A stretch of 64,000 nucleotides of DNA from NCBI RefSeq assembly GCF_014836755.1, contig NZ_JACSQF010000004.1:1-64000 (forward strand). The letters run 5' to 3'. The notes beneath the pieces are model-generated. The model had not been told where the DNA came from, did not search any database, and saw only the letters and a program-made list of their open reading frames with translations. Made by a program: the position numbers and the translations under genes. The stretch is from Oerskovia merdavium. GTDB taxonomy: Bacteria > Actinomycetota > Actinomycetes > Actinomycetales > Cellulomonadaceae. Position 1 is the first letter of the stretch. The number at the start of each line of letters is the position of its first letter. This document shows, in pieces, positions 51,182 through 59,946 of the stretch.

Positions 51182-53086
51182 CTAGCGCTCCGCGGCCGGC
51201 GCGTGCATCTCGACGCTGATCTGGCTCGCGTCGAGCACCTTGAGCGTCTCGTCCATGGCCCCCGAGCTGTAGGTGCCGTGGTCGCGCACGTGCAGCAGCT
51301 CCTCGCGCTGCGCAGCCAGCACAGCGAGCCGCAGCTCCCGGTACTGCCGGTGCTGCTCGTCGGCCTCGGTGGCCTCCCGGTCCACGAGGTCGTCGTGCGC
51401 GATCTCCTGCCGCACCCGCTCGATCGTCTCGGGCGCGTAGGGGGTCCCGTCGGGGCGGACGAGCCCCGGCGCGTCGATCACCTCGGAGGCGACCCGCGAC
51501 AGCTCGCCCAGGAGCGCGAGCCGCTCGTCGCTCTCGGTCGAGGCGTCGACCGTCAGGTCGAGCTTGCGCACGACCCACGGGAGCGTCCCGCCCTGGACGA
51601 GCAGCGTCCCGGCCGCGACGAAGAACGCGATGAGGATGAGCAGCGCGCGGTGCGGGGTACCGCTCGGCAGCGACTGCGCCGCGGCCAGCGTCACGACGCC
51701 GCGCATGCCCGCCCACACGAGCAGGACGCCCTCGCGACGACCGAGCGGCTCCTGCGCGAGGTAGTCGATGTCCGCGATGCGGCGCGTGAGGAAGGTCTGG
51801 ACCCGGGCCATCCGGGTCCGGAACCGCGGGTCGTCGAGCGAGGGCGCCTCGGCGCCCGGCCCGCCGCGCGTCGAGGACAGGCCGCCCGGGCCGCCCAGGC
51901 CGGGGACCATCGTGCCGTGGGGTCCGCCGCCCGGCCCGCCGGTGGCACCACCCACCCCGCGCCTACCCGGTCCGCCGCGTGCCCGACGCGTGCGCCATCC
52001 CTTGCCCTGGCCACGATCCTCGATCGAGGGCAGCTCGCCACGCTCGAGCTTCTCGGTCACGGCCGAGAGCTTCTCGCGGACCTCGGGGTTGCGCCGGTTG
52101 GAGCGCTTCATGAGCCACAGCAGCACCGCGACGAACACCGACCGCAGCGCGATCACCACGACCGCCGCCATGAGCGCGAGCCCCGCGGCCATCCACAGGC
52201 TGCCGTGCTCCTCGCGGACCTCCTCGACGAGCCCGAACACCTCGAGCCCCATGAGCAGGAACACCCCGCTCTCGAGCAGGAGCTCGACGGTCCGCCAGTT
52301 GGCCTTCTCGGCGATCCGGTCCTGCGGGCTCAGGTGCTTGGGCGCGCCGAGCCCGGTGACGATGCCGGCCGTGACGACCGCGACCAGGCCCGAGGCGCCG
52401 AGGTGCTCCGACGGCAGGAACGCGATGAACGGGACGACGAACGAGATGGCCGTGTTGGACGTCGCCTCACGCACGCGCGAGCGCAGCCACAGGTTGGCCT
52501 TGCCGACGACGAACCCGATCGCGACCGCGACCGCGACCGCGTAGACGAAGTCGCCCGCGACCTGCCCGACCGAGACGGTGGCGGCCGTGGCCGCGATGGC
52601 CGAGCGCAGCAGCACCAGGGCGGACGCGTCGTTGAGCAGGCTCTCGCCCTCGAGCACCGTCACGATGCGCGGCGACACCCCGGCCTTCTTGACGATCGAC
52701 GTCGCGACCGCGTCGGTGGGGCTGATGATCGCCCCGAGCGCGATGCCCGTCGCGAGCCCGATCCCCGGGATGAACAGGTGGAACAGGAAGCCCAGGACAA
52801 CCGCGCTGATGACCACGAGGACGACCGAGAGGCCGCTGATCGCCTTGAGATCTCGCCGGAAGTCCATCGCGGGCATGCTGACCGACGCCGAGTAGAGCAG
52901 CGGTGGCAGCACCCCGGCCAGGATCCACTCGGGGTCGACCTCGACGGCCGAGACCGCCGGCAGGAACGACACCGCGACGCCCAGCAGCACGAGGATCAAC
53001 GGGGCGGCGACCCCCAGGCGCGGCGCGAGGGCGGTCACGCCGACCACCGCCAGGACGCCGGCGATCAGGTAGGGGGCGAACTCCAT
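51182..53086 (-). CDS. Na+/H+ antiporter, CPA1 family (NhaP-like)
   Basis: 634 aa. The CPA1 membrane domain spans residues 1-330, with GAIISPTDAVATSIVKKAG, EGESLLNDASALVLLRSAIA (ion-binding Asn-Asp) and ESGVFLLMGLEVFGLVEE. A Gly/Pro/Arg-rich low-complexity insertion (about residues 360-415) splits the membrane domain before RIADIDYLAQEPLGRREGVLLVWAGMRGVVTLAAA. The C-terminal 130 residues are cytoplasmic. It should exchange Na+ for H+ for pH and salt balance. Confidence 0.92.
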   Translation of the reverse strand: MEFAPYLIAGVLAVVGVTALAPRLGVAAPLILVLLGVAVSFLPAVSAVEVDPEWILAGVLPPLLYSASVSMPAMDFRRDLKAISGLSVVLVVISAVVLGFLFHLFIPGIGLATGIALGAIISPTDAVATSIVKKAGVSPRIVTVLEGESLLNDASALVLLRSAIAATAATVSVGQVAGDFVYAVAVAVAIGFVVGKANLWLRSRVREATSNTAISFVVPFIAFLPSEHLGASGLVAVVTAGIVTGLGAPKHLSPQDRIAEKANWRTVELLLESGVFLLMGLEVFGLVEEVREEHGSLWMAAGLALMAAVVVIALRSVFVAVLLWLMKRSNRRNPEVREKLSAVTEKLERGELPSIEDRGQGKGWRTRRARGGPGRRGVGGATGGPGGGPHGTMVPGLGGPGGLSSTRGGPGAEAPSLDDPRFRTRMARVQTFLTRRIADIDYLAQEPLGRREGVLLVWAGMRGVVTLAAAQSLPSGTPHRALLILIAFFVAAGTLLVQGGTLPWVVRKLDLTVDASTESDERLALLGELSRVASEVIDAPGLVRPDGTPYAPETIERVRQEIAHDDLVDREATEADEQHRQYRELRLAVLAAQREELLHVRDHGTYSSGAMDETLKVLDASQISVEMHAPAAER

Positions 53087-53148
53087 GGGCTTCTCGTCTC
53101 GCTCGGGGAATTACTTCCTATCAGACGAAGCTTCTTCGGCCGCCACCG

Positions 53149-53766
53149 CTACGCGTCGCGCGAAACCCACTCGGCGGCCTGGTCGCGTGCGGTGCGCAGC
53201 ATCGCGGTGGCCTCGTCCTGGTTGACGCGGGCCAGCGCGAGGGCGCCCAGCAGCAGCGAGAGCAGCATGCGTGCCCGCTGCGCGACGACCTCGTCCGCGA
53301 GCGCCGGGGTCGCGGCGCGCAGGGCCCCGGAGAGGGCGTCGGTGAGCTCGGCCCGGTAGGCGTCGACCACGGCGCGCAGCGCCTCGTCGTGCCCGGCGGG
53401 GCCGGTCGCGCAGTCGACCAGGAGGCAGCCGCGCCGCGGGGAGTCCGCGGGAAGCTGCCCGACGGCGTCGGCCAGGCCGTCGAAGTAGGTCACCACGGCG
53501 GCGCCCGCCTCGGGCGGGGTGGCGCCCTCCTGGGCTGCGGTCACGAGGACGCGCAGGCGGGGGCGGATGACGGCGTCGAGGTAGTCGTCGACGGCGGCGT
53601 CGAAGAGCCCGCGCTTGGATCCGAACGCGTGGTAGAGGCTCGACCGGTTCAGCCCGGTGGCGCGCTCGAGGTCGGGGAGAGATGCTCCCTCCAGGCCCTG
53701 GTCCCAGAACACGTCCCGGGCAGCCTGCACCACCGTGGTGGTGTCGAACGACTGCGACCTGCCCAC
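53149..53766 (-). CDS. TetR family regulator
   Basis: 205 aa from GTG 53766, which follows GAGGTGG with a 5-nt gap; GTG 53775 is the alternative. HTH: TVVQAARDVFWDQGLEGASLPDLERATGLNRSSLYHAFGSKRGLFDAAVDDYL. The TetR_C domain includes DSPRRGCLLVDCATG. Divergent from DUF1304 and MDR oxidoreductase genes, a recurrent cassette in which it is the repressor. Confidence 0.92.
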   Translation of the reverse strand: MGRSQSFDTTTVVQAARDVFWDQGLEGASLPDLERATGLNRSSLYHAFGSKRGLFDAAVDDYLDAVIRPRLRVLVTAAQEGATPPEAGAAVVTYFDGLADAVGQLPADSPRRGCLLVDCATGPAGHDEALRAVVDAYRAELTDALSGALRAATPALADEVVAQRARMLLSLLLGALALARVNQDEATAMLRTARDQAAEWVSRDA

Positions 53767-53805
53767 GTGAACCACCTCACTTTCCGCGCCTCGTATTGCA
53801 CCGAC

Positions 53806-53823
53806 CGGTACACAACTGTACCG
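53806..53823. promoter_or_regulatory. Candidate TetR operator
   Basis: CGGTACA-CAAC-TGTACCG is an inverted repeat in the 147-bp divergent region. A related ACCGACCAGTTCAC segment at 53836-53849 resembles ACCGACCGGTACAC at 53800-53813 in direct orientation, suggesting two adjacent binding sites. Confidence 0.5.
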
Positions 53824-53913
53824 TCGATTAATAGACCGACCAGTTCACAATACCGGTTCCGCCGGCAGCGGCAGGCACGAGAGCCCGCCCCCTCACCCTG
53901 AAGGACACCTCCC

Positions 53914-54300
53914 ATGACCGCGACCGCACTGGTCTTCGCCGGGCTCGCCGCACTGATCCACGTCTACATCTTCGTGCTCGAGGCGGTGTCCTGGACGTCC
54001 CCCCGGACCCGTGCGACGTTCGGGACCACCGAGCAGGAGGCGCAGGCCACCAAGGAGCTCGCGTTCAACCAGGGCTTCTACAACCTGTTCCTCGCGGCCA
54101 TCACCGTGATCGGGATCGTCGTGCTCGCGGCCGGGCACACCGGTGTCGGCGCGGCCCTCGTGCTGAGCGCGACCGGGTCGATGGTCCTCGCCGGGCTCGT
54201 GCTGATCGTGTCGTCGCCCGCGAAGGCGCGTGCCGCGCTCGTCCAGCTCGTCCCGCCCGCGATCGCGGTCGTGCTCCTCGTGATCACCCTGGTGTCCTGA
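53914..54300 (+). CDS. DUF1304 membrane protein
   Basis: 128 aa, family-sized, with four membrane segments: LVFAGLAALIHVYIFVLEAVSW, FNQGFYNLFLAAITVIGIVVLAAG, ALVLSATGSMVLAGLVLIVSS and PPAIAVVLLVITLVS. ELAFNQGFYNLFLA is the family signature. Function unknown; often linked to TetR regulators and quinone-type oxidoreductases, as here. Start ATG preceded by AAGGA. Confidence 0.88.
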   Translation: MTATALVFAGLAALIHVYIFVLEAVSWTSPRTRATFGTTEQEAQATKELAFNQGFYNLFLAAITVIGIVVLAAGHTGVGAALVLSATGSMVLAGLVLIVSSPAKARAALVQLVPPAIAVVLLVITLVS

Positions 54301-54367
54301 CCGCGGGCCGAGCCGCCGACCACCCCACCCCAGCCCCACCGACCGCCGCACCGGCCCACCCGGCCGG

Positions 54368-54382
54368 GCTGCGCCGTCGGGC
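54368..54382 (-). repeat. Dispersed motif, reverse copy (15 bp)
   Basis: On the minus strand the bases read GCCCGACGGCGCAGC, identical to the first 15 bases of the 22-bp motif at 7365. It lies in the gap between the DUF1304 and MDR genes. Confidence 0.45.
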
Positions 54383-54422
54383 ATGCCCTCCAGAACCACG
54401 ACCGAAGGACCGAGAGACCCTC

Positions 54423-55427
54423 ATGACCTCCTCCACGCAGATCCAGCTCGTCGCCCGCCCCACCGGCTGGCCCACGCACGACGACTTCCGCACCGTCCAG
54501 GTCGAGCTCCCCGAGCTCGCCCCCGGCCAGGTGCGCGTCCGGAACGAGTTCGTGTCGGTCGACCCGTACATGCGCGGGCGCATGAACGACGTGAAGTCGT
54601 ACACCCCTCCCTACGTGCTGGGCGAGACCATGACGGGCGGCGCCGTCGGGCGCGTCGAGGCCTCGACGGCCGAGGGCTTCGCGGTCGGCGACGTCGTGCT
54701 GCACCAGCTCGGGTGGCGTGACGTGGCCCAGGGAGACGCGGGCGCCTTCCGCGTGGTCCCCGAGCTCCCGGGCGTCCCGCTGTCCGCCTACCTGGGCATC
54801 CTGGGCATGACGGGGCTCACGGCGTACGTGGGGCTGCTCGAGATCGCGGGCCTGCGCGAGGGCGACACCGTGTTCGTCTCCGGGGCCGCCGGCGCCGTGG
54901 GCACGGCCGTGGGCCAGATCGCGCGCCTCAAGGGCGCGGGCCGCGTCGTCGGGTCTGCCGGGACGCCCGAGAAGGTCGCGCTCCTGACCGAGCGCTACGG
55001 CTACGACGCGGCGTTCAGCTACAAGGACGGGCCCGTCGCCGACCAGCTCGCCGTGGCCGCGCCCGACGGGATCGACCTGTACTTCGACAACGTCGGCGGC
55101 GAGCACCTCGAGGCCGCGCTGGGCGCGTTCAACGACTTCGGCCGCGCGGCCCTGTGCGGTGCGATCTCGCAGTACAACGAGACCGGGCCCGCGGTGGGTC
55201 CGCGGAACATGAGCAACATGGTGACCCGCAGCCTCATGCTCAAGGGCTTCACGATCGGCAACCACCTCGAGCACTTCCCGGCGTTCTCGCGCGACATGGG
55301 CGCCTGGCTCCAGGCGGGCGAGGTCGTGTTCGACGAGACCGTGGTCGACGGGATCGAGAGCTCGGTCGACGCGTTCCTCGACCTCATGCGGGGCGCGAAC
55401 ACGGGCAAGATGGTCGTGCGCGTCTGA
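54423..55427 (+). CDS. NADP-dependent oxidoreductase (MDR, LTB4DH/curcumin-reductase type)
   Basis: 334 aa zinc-independent medium-chain reductase. VRNEFVSVDPYMRGRM is near the N-terminus, then LGILGMTGLTAYVGLLEIAGLREGDTVFVSGAAGAVGTAVGQIARLKGAGRVVGSAG, the GIDLYFDNVGGEHLEAAL motif and the C-terminal NTGKMVVRV. It reduces activated double bonds such as enones. Second gene of a cassette with DUF1304 under the divergent TetR. Palindromic repeat copy E lies 17 bp downstream. Confidence 0.93.
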   Translation: MTSSTQIQLVARPTGWPTHDDFRTVQVELPELAPGQVRVRNEFVSVDPYMRGRMNDVKSYTPPYVLGETMTGGAVGRVEASTAEGFAVGDVVLHQLGWRDVAQGDAGAFRVVPELPGVPLSAYLGILGMTGLTAYVGLLEIAGLREGDTVFVSGAAGAVGTAVGQIARLKGAGRVVGSAGTPEKVALLTERYGYDAAFSYKDGPVADQLAVAAPDGIDLYFDNVGGEHLEAALGAFNDFGRAALCGAISQYNETGPAVGPRNMSNMVTRSLMLKGFTIGNHLEHFPAFSRDMGAWLQAGEVVFDETVVDGIESSVDAFLDLMRGANTGKMVVRV

Positions 55428-55443
55428 GATTCGGCGGAGCGTG

Positions 55444-55505
55444 GCCGAGAAGCGAGTAGATGCCCCCGGATCCGGCGATCCAGGGGCATCTACTCACTTC
55501 TCGGC
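55444..55505. repeat. 62-bp palindromic repeat, copy E
   Basis: Arms 55444-55466 and 55483-55505 are complementary apart from one C-A pair (left arm has GAAGCGAG instead of GAAGTGAG). GGATC (55468-55472) pairs with GATCC (55477-55481). Between convergent genes; the right arm contains the stop codon of the CPBP protease gene (55490-55492). Confidence 0.93.
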
Positions 55506-56542
55506 GTCGAAGGGGTCGTCGGTGTCAGGGGTCTCGGTGTGCGCTCACCCAGGAACGCGAAGGCCACGATCGCGACTCCCACGTAGAGCGGCACGAGCAG
55601 CAGGACGTCTGGGCTCGCCAGGTCGACCTCGACCCCCGTGCCGCGCGCCGACAGAACGACCCGGTTGACCGTGAGGAAGGCCAGGTGCGCGCCGACGCAC
55701 GTCCACACGCTCCCGGTCCGGCTCGCCTCGCGCGCGTAGGCGAGCATGAGACCGAACACCACGAGCAGCATGGCGTACGAGACCGGCTCCTCCCCCGGCG
55801 GGACGACGCCCCACGGGAACGGCTCGACGCCCAGCAGGCGCGTGAGCCCGGCGCCCACGACGACCGACGTCGAGGCCGCCGCGAGGAACAGGGCCGTCGT
55901 GACCAGGATGGCGACCCACCGCGCGTACCGGGACCGGAGCGTCGTGAGCACGTAACCGCGGAGCGATATCTCCTCCGGCACGGCCTCGTAGAGCAGCGCG
56001 ACCAGCGCGTTGGTCACGAGGAACAGCAGCAGGTCTCCGGCCGCGACCGCACGCCAGGTCACCCACCCCACCGCGGTCGCTCCGCCCAGGACGACCAGGG
56101 CCGCCGCCAGGACGACGCCGAACCCCAGCACCGCCGTCCGGACCGCGGTGAGCGGGCCGACCCACCCCCTGCCGCACAGCGGACGGCCGTCGACCCGGCG
56201 GCGCAGGACCAGGATCGTCGGGACGACCAGCACCGTCACGAGCAGCGCGGGGACGAGGCGGGCGAGGAACCCGTCGAGTCCCCAGAGCTCCGCCGCCGCG
56301 ACGCCGAGCGCGACCGAGGCACCGAGCCCGACCCCCATGACGGCGGCGCCGAGCACCGCGCGGGCGAGCGCGTGCGGGAGCGGCGGTTCGGTGGAGACGG
56401 ACGGGGCCGGGCGGGCGGGCGTGGGTGGTTCTCGTCGCCCCGGCGCGGGAGGCGTGGCGCGTGCGGCCACCGGGGCTGCGGCGTCGGCCGGTCGGGGGGT
56501 CCTCGTGCTGGGCGTGGTGGGATCCGCGTCGTCGGGGGCCAT
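55490..56542 (-). CDS. CPBP family intramembrane protease
   Basis: 350 aa. A 60-residue Pro/Ala-rich N-terminus precedes about eight membrane segments. The active-site motif YEAVPEEISLRGYVLTTL (EExxxR) is intact, followed by SYAMLLVVFGLMLAYAREASRTGSVWTCVGAHLAFLTVN with the second His/Asn motif (CxGAHxxxN). Rce1-like glutamic proteases of unknown target. ATG 56542. The C-terminal PRSE and its TAG stop are encoded by palindromic repeat copy E. Confidence 0.88.
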   Translation of the reverse strand: MAPDDADPTTPSTRTPRPADAAAPVAARATPPAPGRREPPTPARPAPSVSTEPPLPHALARAVLGAAVMGVGLGASVALGVAAAELWGLDGFLARLVPALLVTVLVVPTILVLRRRVDGRPLCGRGWVGPLTAVRTAVLGFGVVLAAALVVLGGATAVGWVTWRAVAAGDLLLFLVTNALVALLYEAVPEEISLRGYVLTTLRSRYARWVAILVTTALFLAAASTSVVVGAGLTRLLGVEPFPWGVVPPGEEPVSYAMLLVVFGLMLAYAREASRTGSVWTCVGAHLAFLTVNRVVLSARGTGVEVDLASPDVLLLVPLYVGVAIVAFAFLGERTPRPLTPTTPSTPRSE

Positions 56543-56686
56543 CGGTCCATCCTGCCGTCGGACCGGTGCGCCACGCCAGGGTCCGGCCGCCTCAGGGGCG
56601 ACGCGCGCTCCTCCCCCGCAGGAGGGAGACGTGGTCCGTCGCGGGCCGGTGCCGCGCCCCAGTGCGGACCCGCAAGAATCGTCCGC

Positions 56687-58321
56687 ATGGTCATCGCCGC
56701 CCGGGCCCCCGGGTCCACCGCCCCGCCGCCGTCCTCCGGTCCAGACCGCGAACCCGGACGCCCTCGGGCGACCGGAGCCAGTCCCGGAAGCGAGCGAGCG
56801 GGCCGGCGCGGCTGGGTCTTCCCCGGCGTGCTCGCGCTGCTCGTAGGGCTGTTCACGATCTACACCCCGATGTACTCGTCCTACGGGGCCACCGGGCTCT
56901 GGGACGATGACCTGACCACCCTGCCGAACATGAGTCCCGTCGTGTACCTGGGGATCCTCAGCGCGATCGTGGGAGTCCTCGTCTCCCGCCGTGCGACAGC
57001 CCTGGCCTGCCTGCTCGCCGGATGGCCCTTCCTGGTCGTCCCCGTCATCGGGATGTTCGTCTGGTCGTGGTGGCTCGCACTTCTCGCGATCGCGGTGGCC
57101 GCCGCCTACGACGGCATCAAGCGGGCCGCCCTGCCATTCGGGCTGACGCTGCTCGTCGCGGCTGCATACTGCGCGTTCCCGGTCGTGGCGCTCCTCCCGG
57201 TCGGGCCCGTGACCGCAGGCCCCGATCGCGGGGACACCGCGATCACCTTCGTCCTGTATGCGGCAGCCAGCATCGCGGCCGTCGCGATCAGCGCCGCAGC
57301 CGGCACGGGCAACCGCGCCGCGCTCCGCGCCACCGCCGCCGACCGCGCGTCCGAGCAGGCGCACGAGGTCGAGACCGTCGCGCTCGAGCGGGCCCGGATC
57401 GCGCACGACCTGCACGACGTCGTCGCGCACCACATCTCGCTCGTCGCCGTCCGCGCGGAGTCGGCACCGTACGTGCACCCGTCGATCGACGCCGAGTCCC
57501 GGGTCGTGCTCGCGGAGATCGCCGACGACGCCCGGCACGCGCTGGGAGAGCTGCGCCAGGTGCTCGGGGTGCTGCAACGCACCGAGGGTGCCGACCGGGC
57601 CCCGCAACCTGGGTCCGGTGACATCGTGGCGCTCGTGGACGCCGCCCGCTCGGCCGGGCAGCAGGTGAGGGTCGTCGGTGACCTGCCGGTGCTGCCGTCG
57701 GCCCAGGGTCTCGTGCTCTACCGCGCGGTCCAGGAGTCGCTCACGAACGCGCGTCGCCACGCCCCGGGGCAGCCGGTGACGCTGACGCTCGGGACGGGAG
57801 CGGCGCCGTCGGGCACGGACCAGTTGTCAGAACTGAGCCGGGCGATACCCCGGGCAATTTCTGACAACGAGTCCCCGCTGGCGGGCTCCCACCAACCCAC
57901 CGGTGCGTCCGACGCCGCAGCCGACACCGCTCCCCCTGAGCCCACCGGCACCACCGGCACCACCGCTAACGCCGAGCCCACCGGCACCTCCGGCACCGAC
58001 AGCACCACCGGCACCCACAGCGCCTCGGCCACGCTGACCGCCCGCATCTCCAACCCCCTGGTCCCCCGCACCTCGCCCGCCGCCCCCGGCCGCGGGCTGC
58101 TCGGGATGCGCGAGCGCGTCGAGTCGATCGGTGGCTCGCTCACCGCGGGCGAGGAGGACGGCTCGTTCGTCGTCGAGGTCTCGCTGCCGGTCCACGCACC
58201 GGAGCACGTCGGCGCCCCGGAGCTCACAATGACCACGCCTACGACGCTCGCCACATCGAGCGACGCGTCCGCGCCCGACATGCCCCACGGGACCGTCGCA
58301 CCCGACGGGACCGGCGCATGA
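56687..58321 (+). CDS. Sensor histidine kinase (HisKA_3) with low-complexity insertion
   Basis: 544 aa. Five membrane segments in residues 43-205, phospho-acceptor His243 in AHDLHDVVAHHISLVAV, N box ESLTNARRHAP at 350-360 and G box GRGLLGMRERVESIGG at 468. Between N and G boxes, residues 371-448 form a Thr/Ala/Gly-rich insertion containing a DNA palindrome, unusual inside an ATPase domain. AAGAAT lies 7 nt before the ATG, suggesting a leaderless message. Overlaps the response-regulator gene by 4 bp. Confidence 0.9.
   Translation: MVIAARAPGSTAPPPSSGPDREPGRPRATGASPGSERAGRRGWVFPGVLALLVGLFTIYTPMYSSYGATGLWDDDLTTLPNMSPVVYLGILSAIVGVLVSRRATALACLLAGWPFLVVPVIGMFVWSWWLALLAIAVAAAYDGIKRAALPFGLTLLVAAAYCAFPVVALLPVGPVTAGPDRGDTAITFVLYAAASIAAVAISAAAGTGNRAALRATAADRASEQAHEVETVALERARIAHDLHDVVAHHISLVAVRAESAPYVHPSIDAESRVVLAEIADDARHALGELRQVLGVLQRTEGADRAPQPGSGDIVALVDAARSAGQQVRVVGDLPVLPSAQGLVLYRAVQESLTNARRHAPGQPVTLTLGTGAAPSGTDQLSELSRAIPRAISDNESPLAGSHQPTGASDAAADTAPPEPTGTTGTTANAEPTGTSGTDSTTGTHSASATLTARISNPLVPRTSPAAPGRGLLGMRERVESIGGSLTAGEEDGSFVVEVSLPVHAPEHVGAPELTMTTPTTLATSSDASAPDMPHGTVAPDGTGA
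57798..57868 (+). repeat. Palindrome plus dispersed motif inside kinase gene
   Basis: GAGCGGCGCCGTCGGGC (57798-57814) is the reverse complement of the dispersed motif at 39005. It is followed by a 46-bp imperfect palindrome (57823-57868) with perfect outer arms GTTGTCAGAA and TTCTGACAAC. Both are translated in frame as part of the kinase's inserted segment. Confidence 0.7.
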
Positions 58322-58971
58322 CCCGCGTCGTGGTCGCCGACGACCAGCCCGTGGTCCGCTACGGCTTCGCCGCGATCCTCGACGCGGCCGACGACATCGA
58401 CGTCGTCGGGTCGGCGGGGAACGGGGCCGAGCTGCTCGACGTCGTCGCCGCCCACCGGCCCGACGTCGCTGTCGTGGACGTGCGCATGCCCGTCATGGAC
58501 GGGATCGCCGCGACGGCCGAGATCTGCGCACGCCACCCCGGCACGAGCGTCCTCATCCTCACGACGTTCGACCTCGACGAGTACGTGTTCGACGCGCTCC
58601 AGGCCGGGGCGTCGGGGTTCCTGCTCAAGGACACCCCGGCACCGCGCCTGGTCGAGGGTGTGCGTCTCGTCGCGGAGGGCTCGACGCTCCTGGGCCCGAC
58701 CGTCACCCGCCGCCTGGTGGGCGACTTCGCGCAGCGCACTACCCGGGCCGCCCCCGGGATCGAGAACCTCACGGGCCGCGAGCGCGAGGTGCTGCTCACG
58801 GTCGCCCGCGGGCTGTCGAACGCGGAGATCGGTGCCGAGCTGTTCATCACCGAGCAGACCGTGAAGTCGCACGTCTCCGAGGTGCTGCGCAAGCTCGCGT
58901 GCCGCGACCGGGTGCAGCTCGTGATCGCGGCGTACGAGTCGGGGCTGGTCGGGCTGTCGGAGCGAGCCTGA
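58318..58971 (+). CDS. NarL/LuxR-type response regulator
   Basis: 217 aa. Receiver with Asp54 (VAVVDVRM) and Lys in FLLKDTPAP; HTH LTGREREVLLTVARGLSNAEIGAELFITEQTVKSHVSEVLRKL. Start overlaps the kinase stop (ATGA). Cognate of the preceding kinase; targets unknown. Confidence 0.94.
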   Translation: MTRVVVADDQPVVRYGFAAILDAADDIDVVGSAGNGAELLDVVAAHRPDVAVVDVRMPVMDGIAATAEICARHPGTSVLILTTFDLDEYVFDALQAGASGFLLKDTPAPRLVEGVRLVAEGSTLLGPTVTRRLVGDFAQRTTRAAPGIENLTGREREVLLTVARGLSNAEIGAELFITEQTVKSHVSEVLRKLACRDRVQLVIAAYESGLVGLSERA

Positions 58972-59040
58972 CCTCGACGCCGCGCCGCGCCGGGTCCCGA
59001 GCCCTGGTGCGGGGCGGCCGCCCACGTCGATACTAGCCGG

Positions 59041-59847
59041 GTGCGCCGCACGTCCTCTGGCAGGTCGCGGGTCGCCGTCCTCATGGGCGGCGGGCTGCTC
59101 CTGGGCGCGCTGAGCGGGTGCGTCGCGGGCAATCCTCCGCCGACCAGCACCTCGGCCGCGCCGAGCGTGCCCTCGGCGGGCAGCACCGCACCGACGCCCA
59201 CCCCCTCGAAGCACTCGCCCCCGGCGCCGCAGGCCCTTCCCGAGCCGACCACCGCGTCACCGGAACCCGGCGTGCCCGAGTTCAGCGCCGCCGTCGGGCC
59301 GGTCACTCCCGAGCTCGCAGAGCGCATGACGCCCACGTCGTGGCGCGAGGGCTGCCCCGTCGCGCTCGCCGACCTGCGCTACCTGACCGTGTCCCACCGG
59401 ACGTTCGAAGGGGGTGTCGCGACGGGCGAGCTCGTCGTGCACGCCGACGTCGCGGACGGTGTCGTCGAGGTGTTCCACGACCTGTTCGACACGGGCTACC
59501 CGATCCGGTCGATGCGGCTCGTCGACGACTTCGGGGGCGACGACGACGCCTCGATGGCTGCCGACAACACCTCGGCGTTCAACTGCCGCCCGGTCGCGGG
59601 CACGGACCGGTGGTCCGAGCACGCGTACGGCCGCGCCCTGGACCTCAACCCGGTCGAGAACCCGTGGGTCTCGGGCGACGCGGTCGAGCCGCCTGCAGGA
59701 GCCGAGTTCGCGTCGCGCCCTGCGGTCGCAGGCGTGATCGCGCCCGACGACGCCACGGTCCGCGCGTTTCTGGCCGCCGGGTGGCAGTGGGGCGGGTACT
59801 GGACCGGGCCGGTCGACCATCAGCACTTCTCGACGACCGGGACATGA
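59041..59847 (+). CDS. M15 family peptidase lipoprotein
   Basis: 268 aa. Lipoprotein signal with lipobox LSGC (Cys27), a Pro/Ser/Thr linker to about residue 80, then an M15 D-Ala-D-Ala-carboxypeptidase-like domain. Zinc ligands are His194 and Asp201 in SEHAYGRALDLNP and His262 in DHQHFS. Anchored outside the membrane, it should act on peptidoglycan. GTG start at 59041 with TACTAG just upstream. Second M15-type peptidase in the window. Confidence 0.87.
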   Translation: MRRTSSGRSRVAVLMGGGLLLGALSGCVAGNPPPTSTSAAPSVPSAGSTAPTPTPSKHSPPAPQALPEPTTASPEPGVPEFSAAVGPVTPELAERMTPTSWREGCPVALADLRYLTVSHRTFEGGVATGELVVHADVADGVVEVFHDLFDTGYPIRSMRLVDDFGGDDDASMAADNTSAFNCRPVAGTDRWSEHAYGRALDLNPVENPWVSGDAVEPPAGAEFASRPAVAGVIAPDDATVRAFLAAGWQWGGYWTGPVDHQHFSTTGT

Positions 59848-59935
59848 CGTCCTCACGGGCACTCGATCGTCCCTGCGCCCGGACCGTGCAGAAGGCCGGC
59901 CGCCCGACGATGCACGCACATCGGCAGATGGCTCT

Positions 59936-59941
59936 TACGAT
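59936..59941 (+). promoter_or_regulatory. Leaderless -10 element TACGAT (phosphatase)
   Basis: TACGAT ends 5 nt before the GTG at 59947, with no ribosome-binding site in between. Confidence 0.5.
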
Positions 59942-59946
59942 GAGCC

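Noticed and set aside
53836-53866. Second TetR dyad between TetR and DUF1304 genes
   Set aside because: The direct resemblance to the first site is partial and no clean inverted partner was found, so it was mentioned but not listed as a site.
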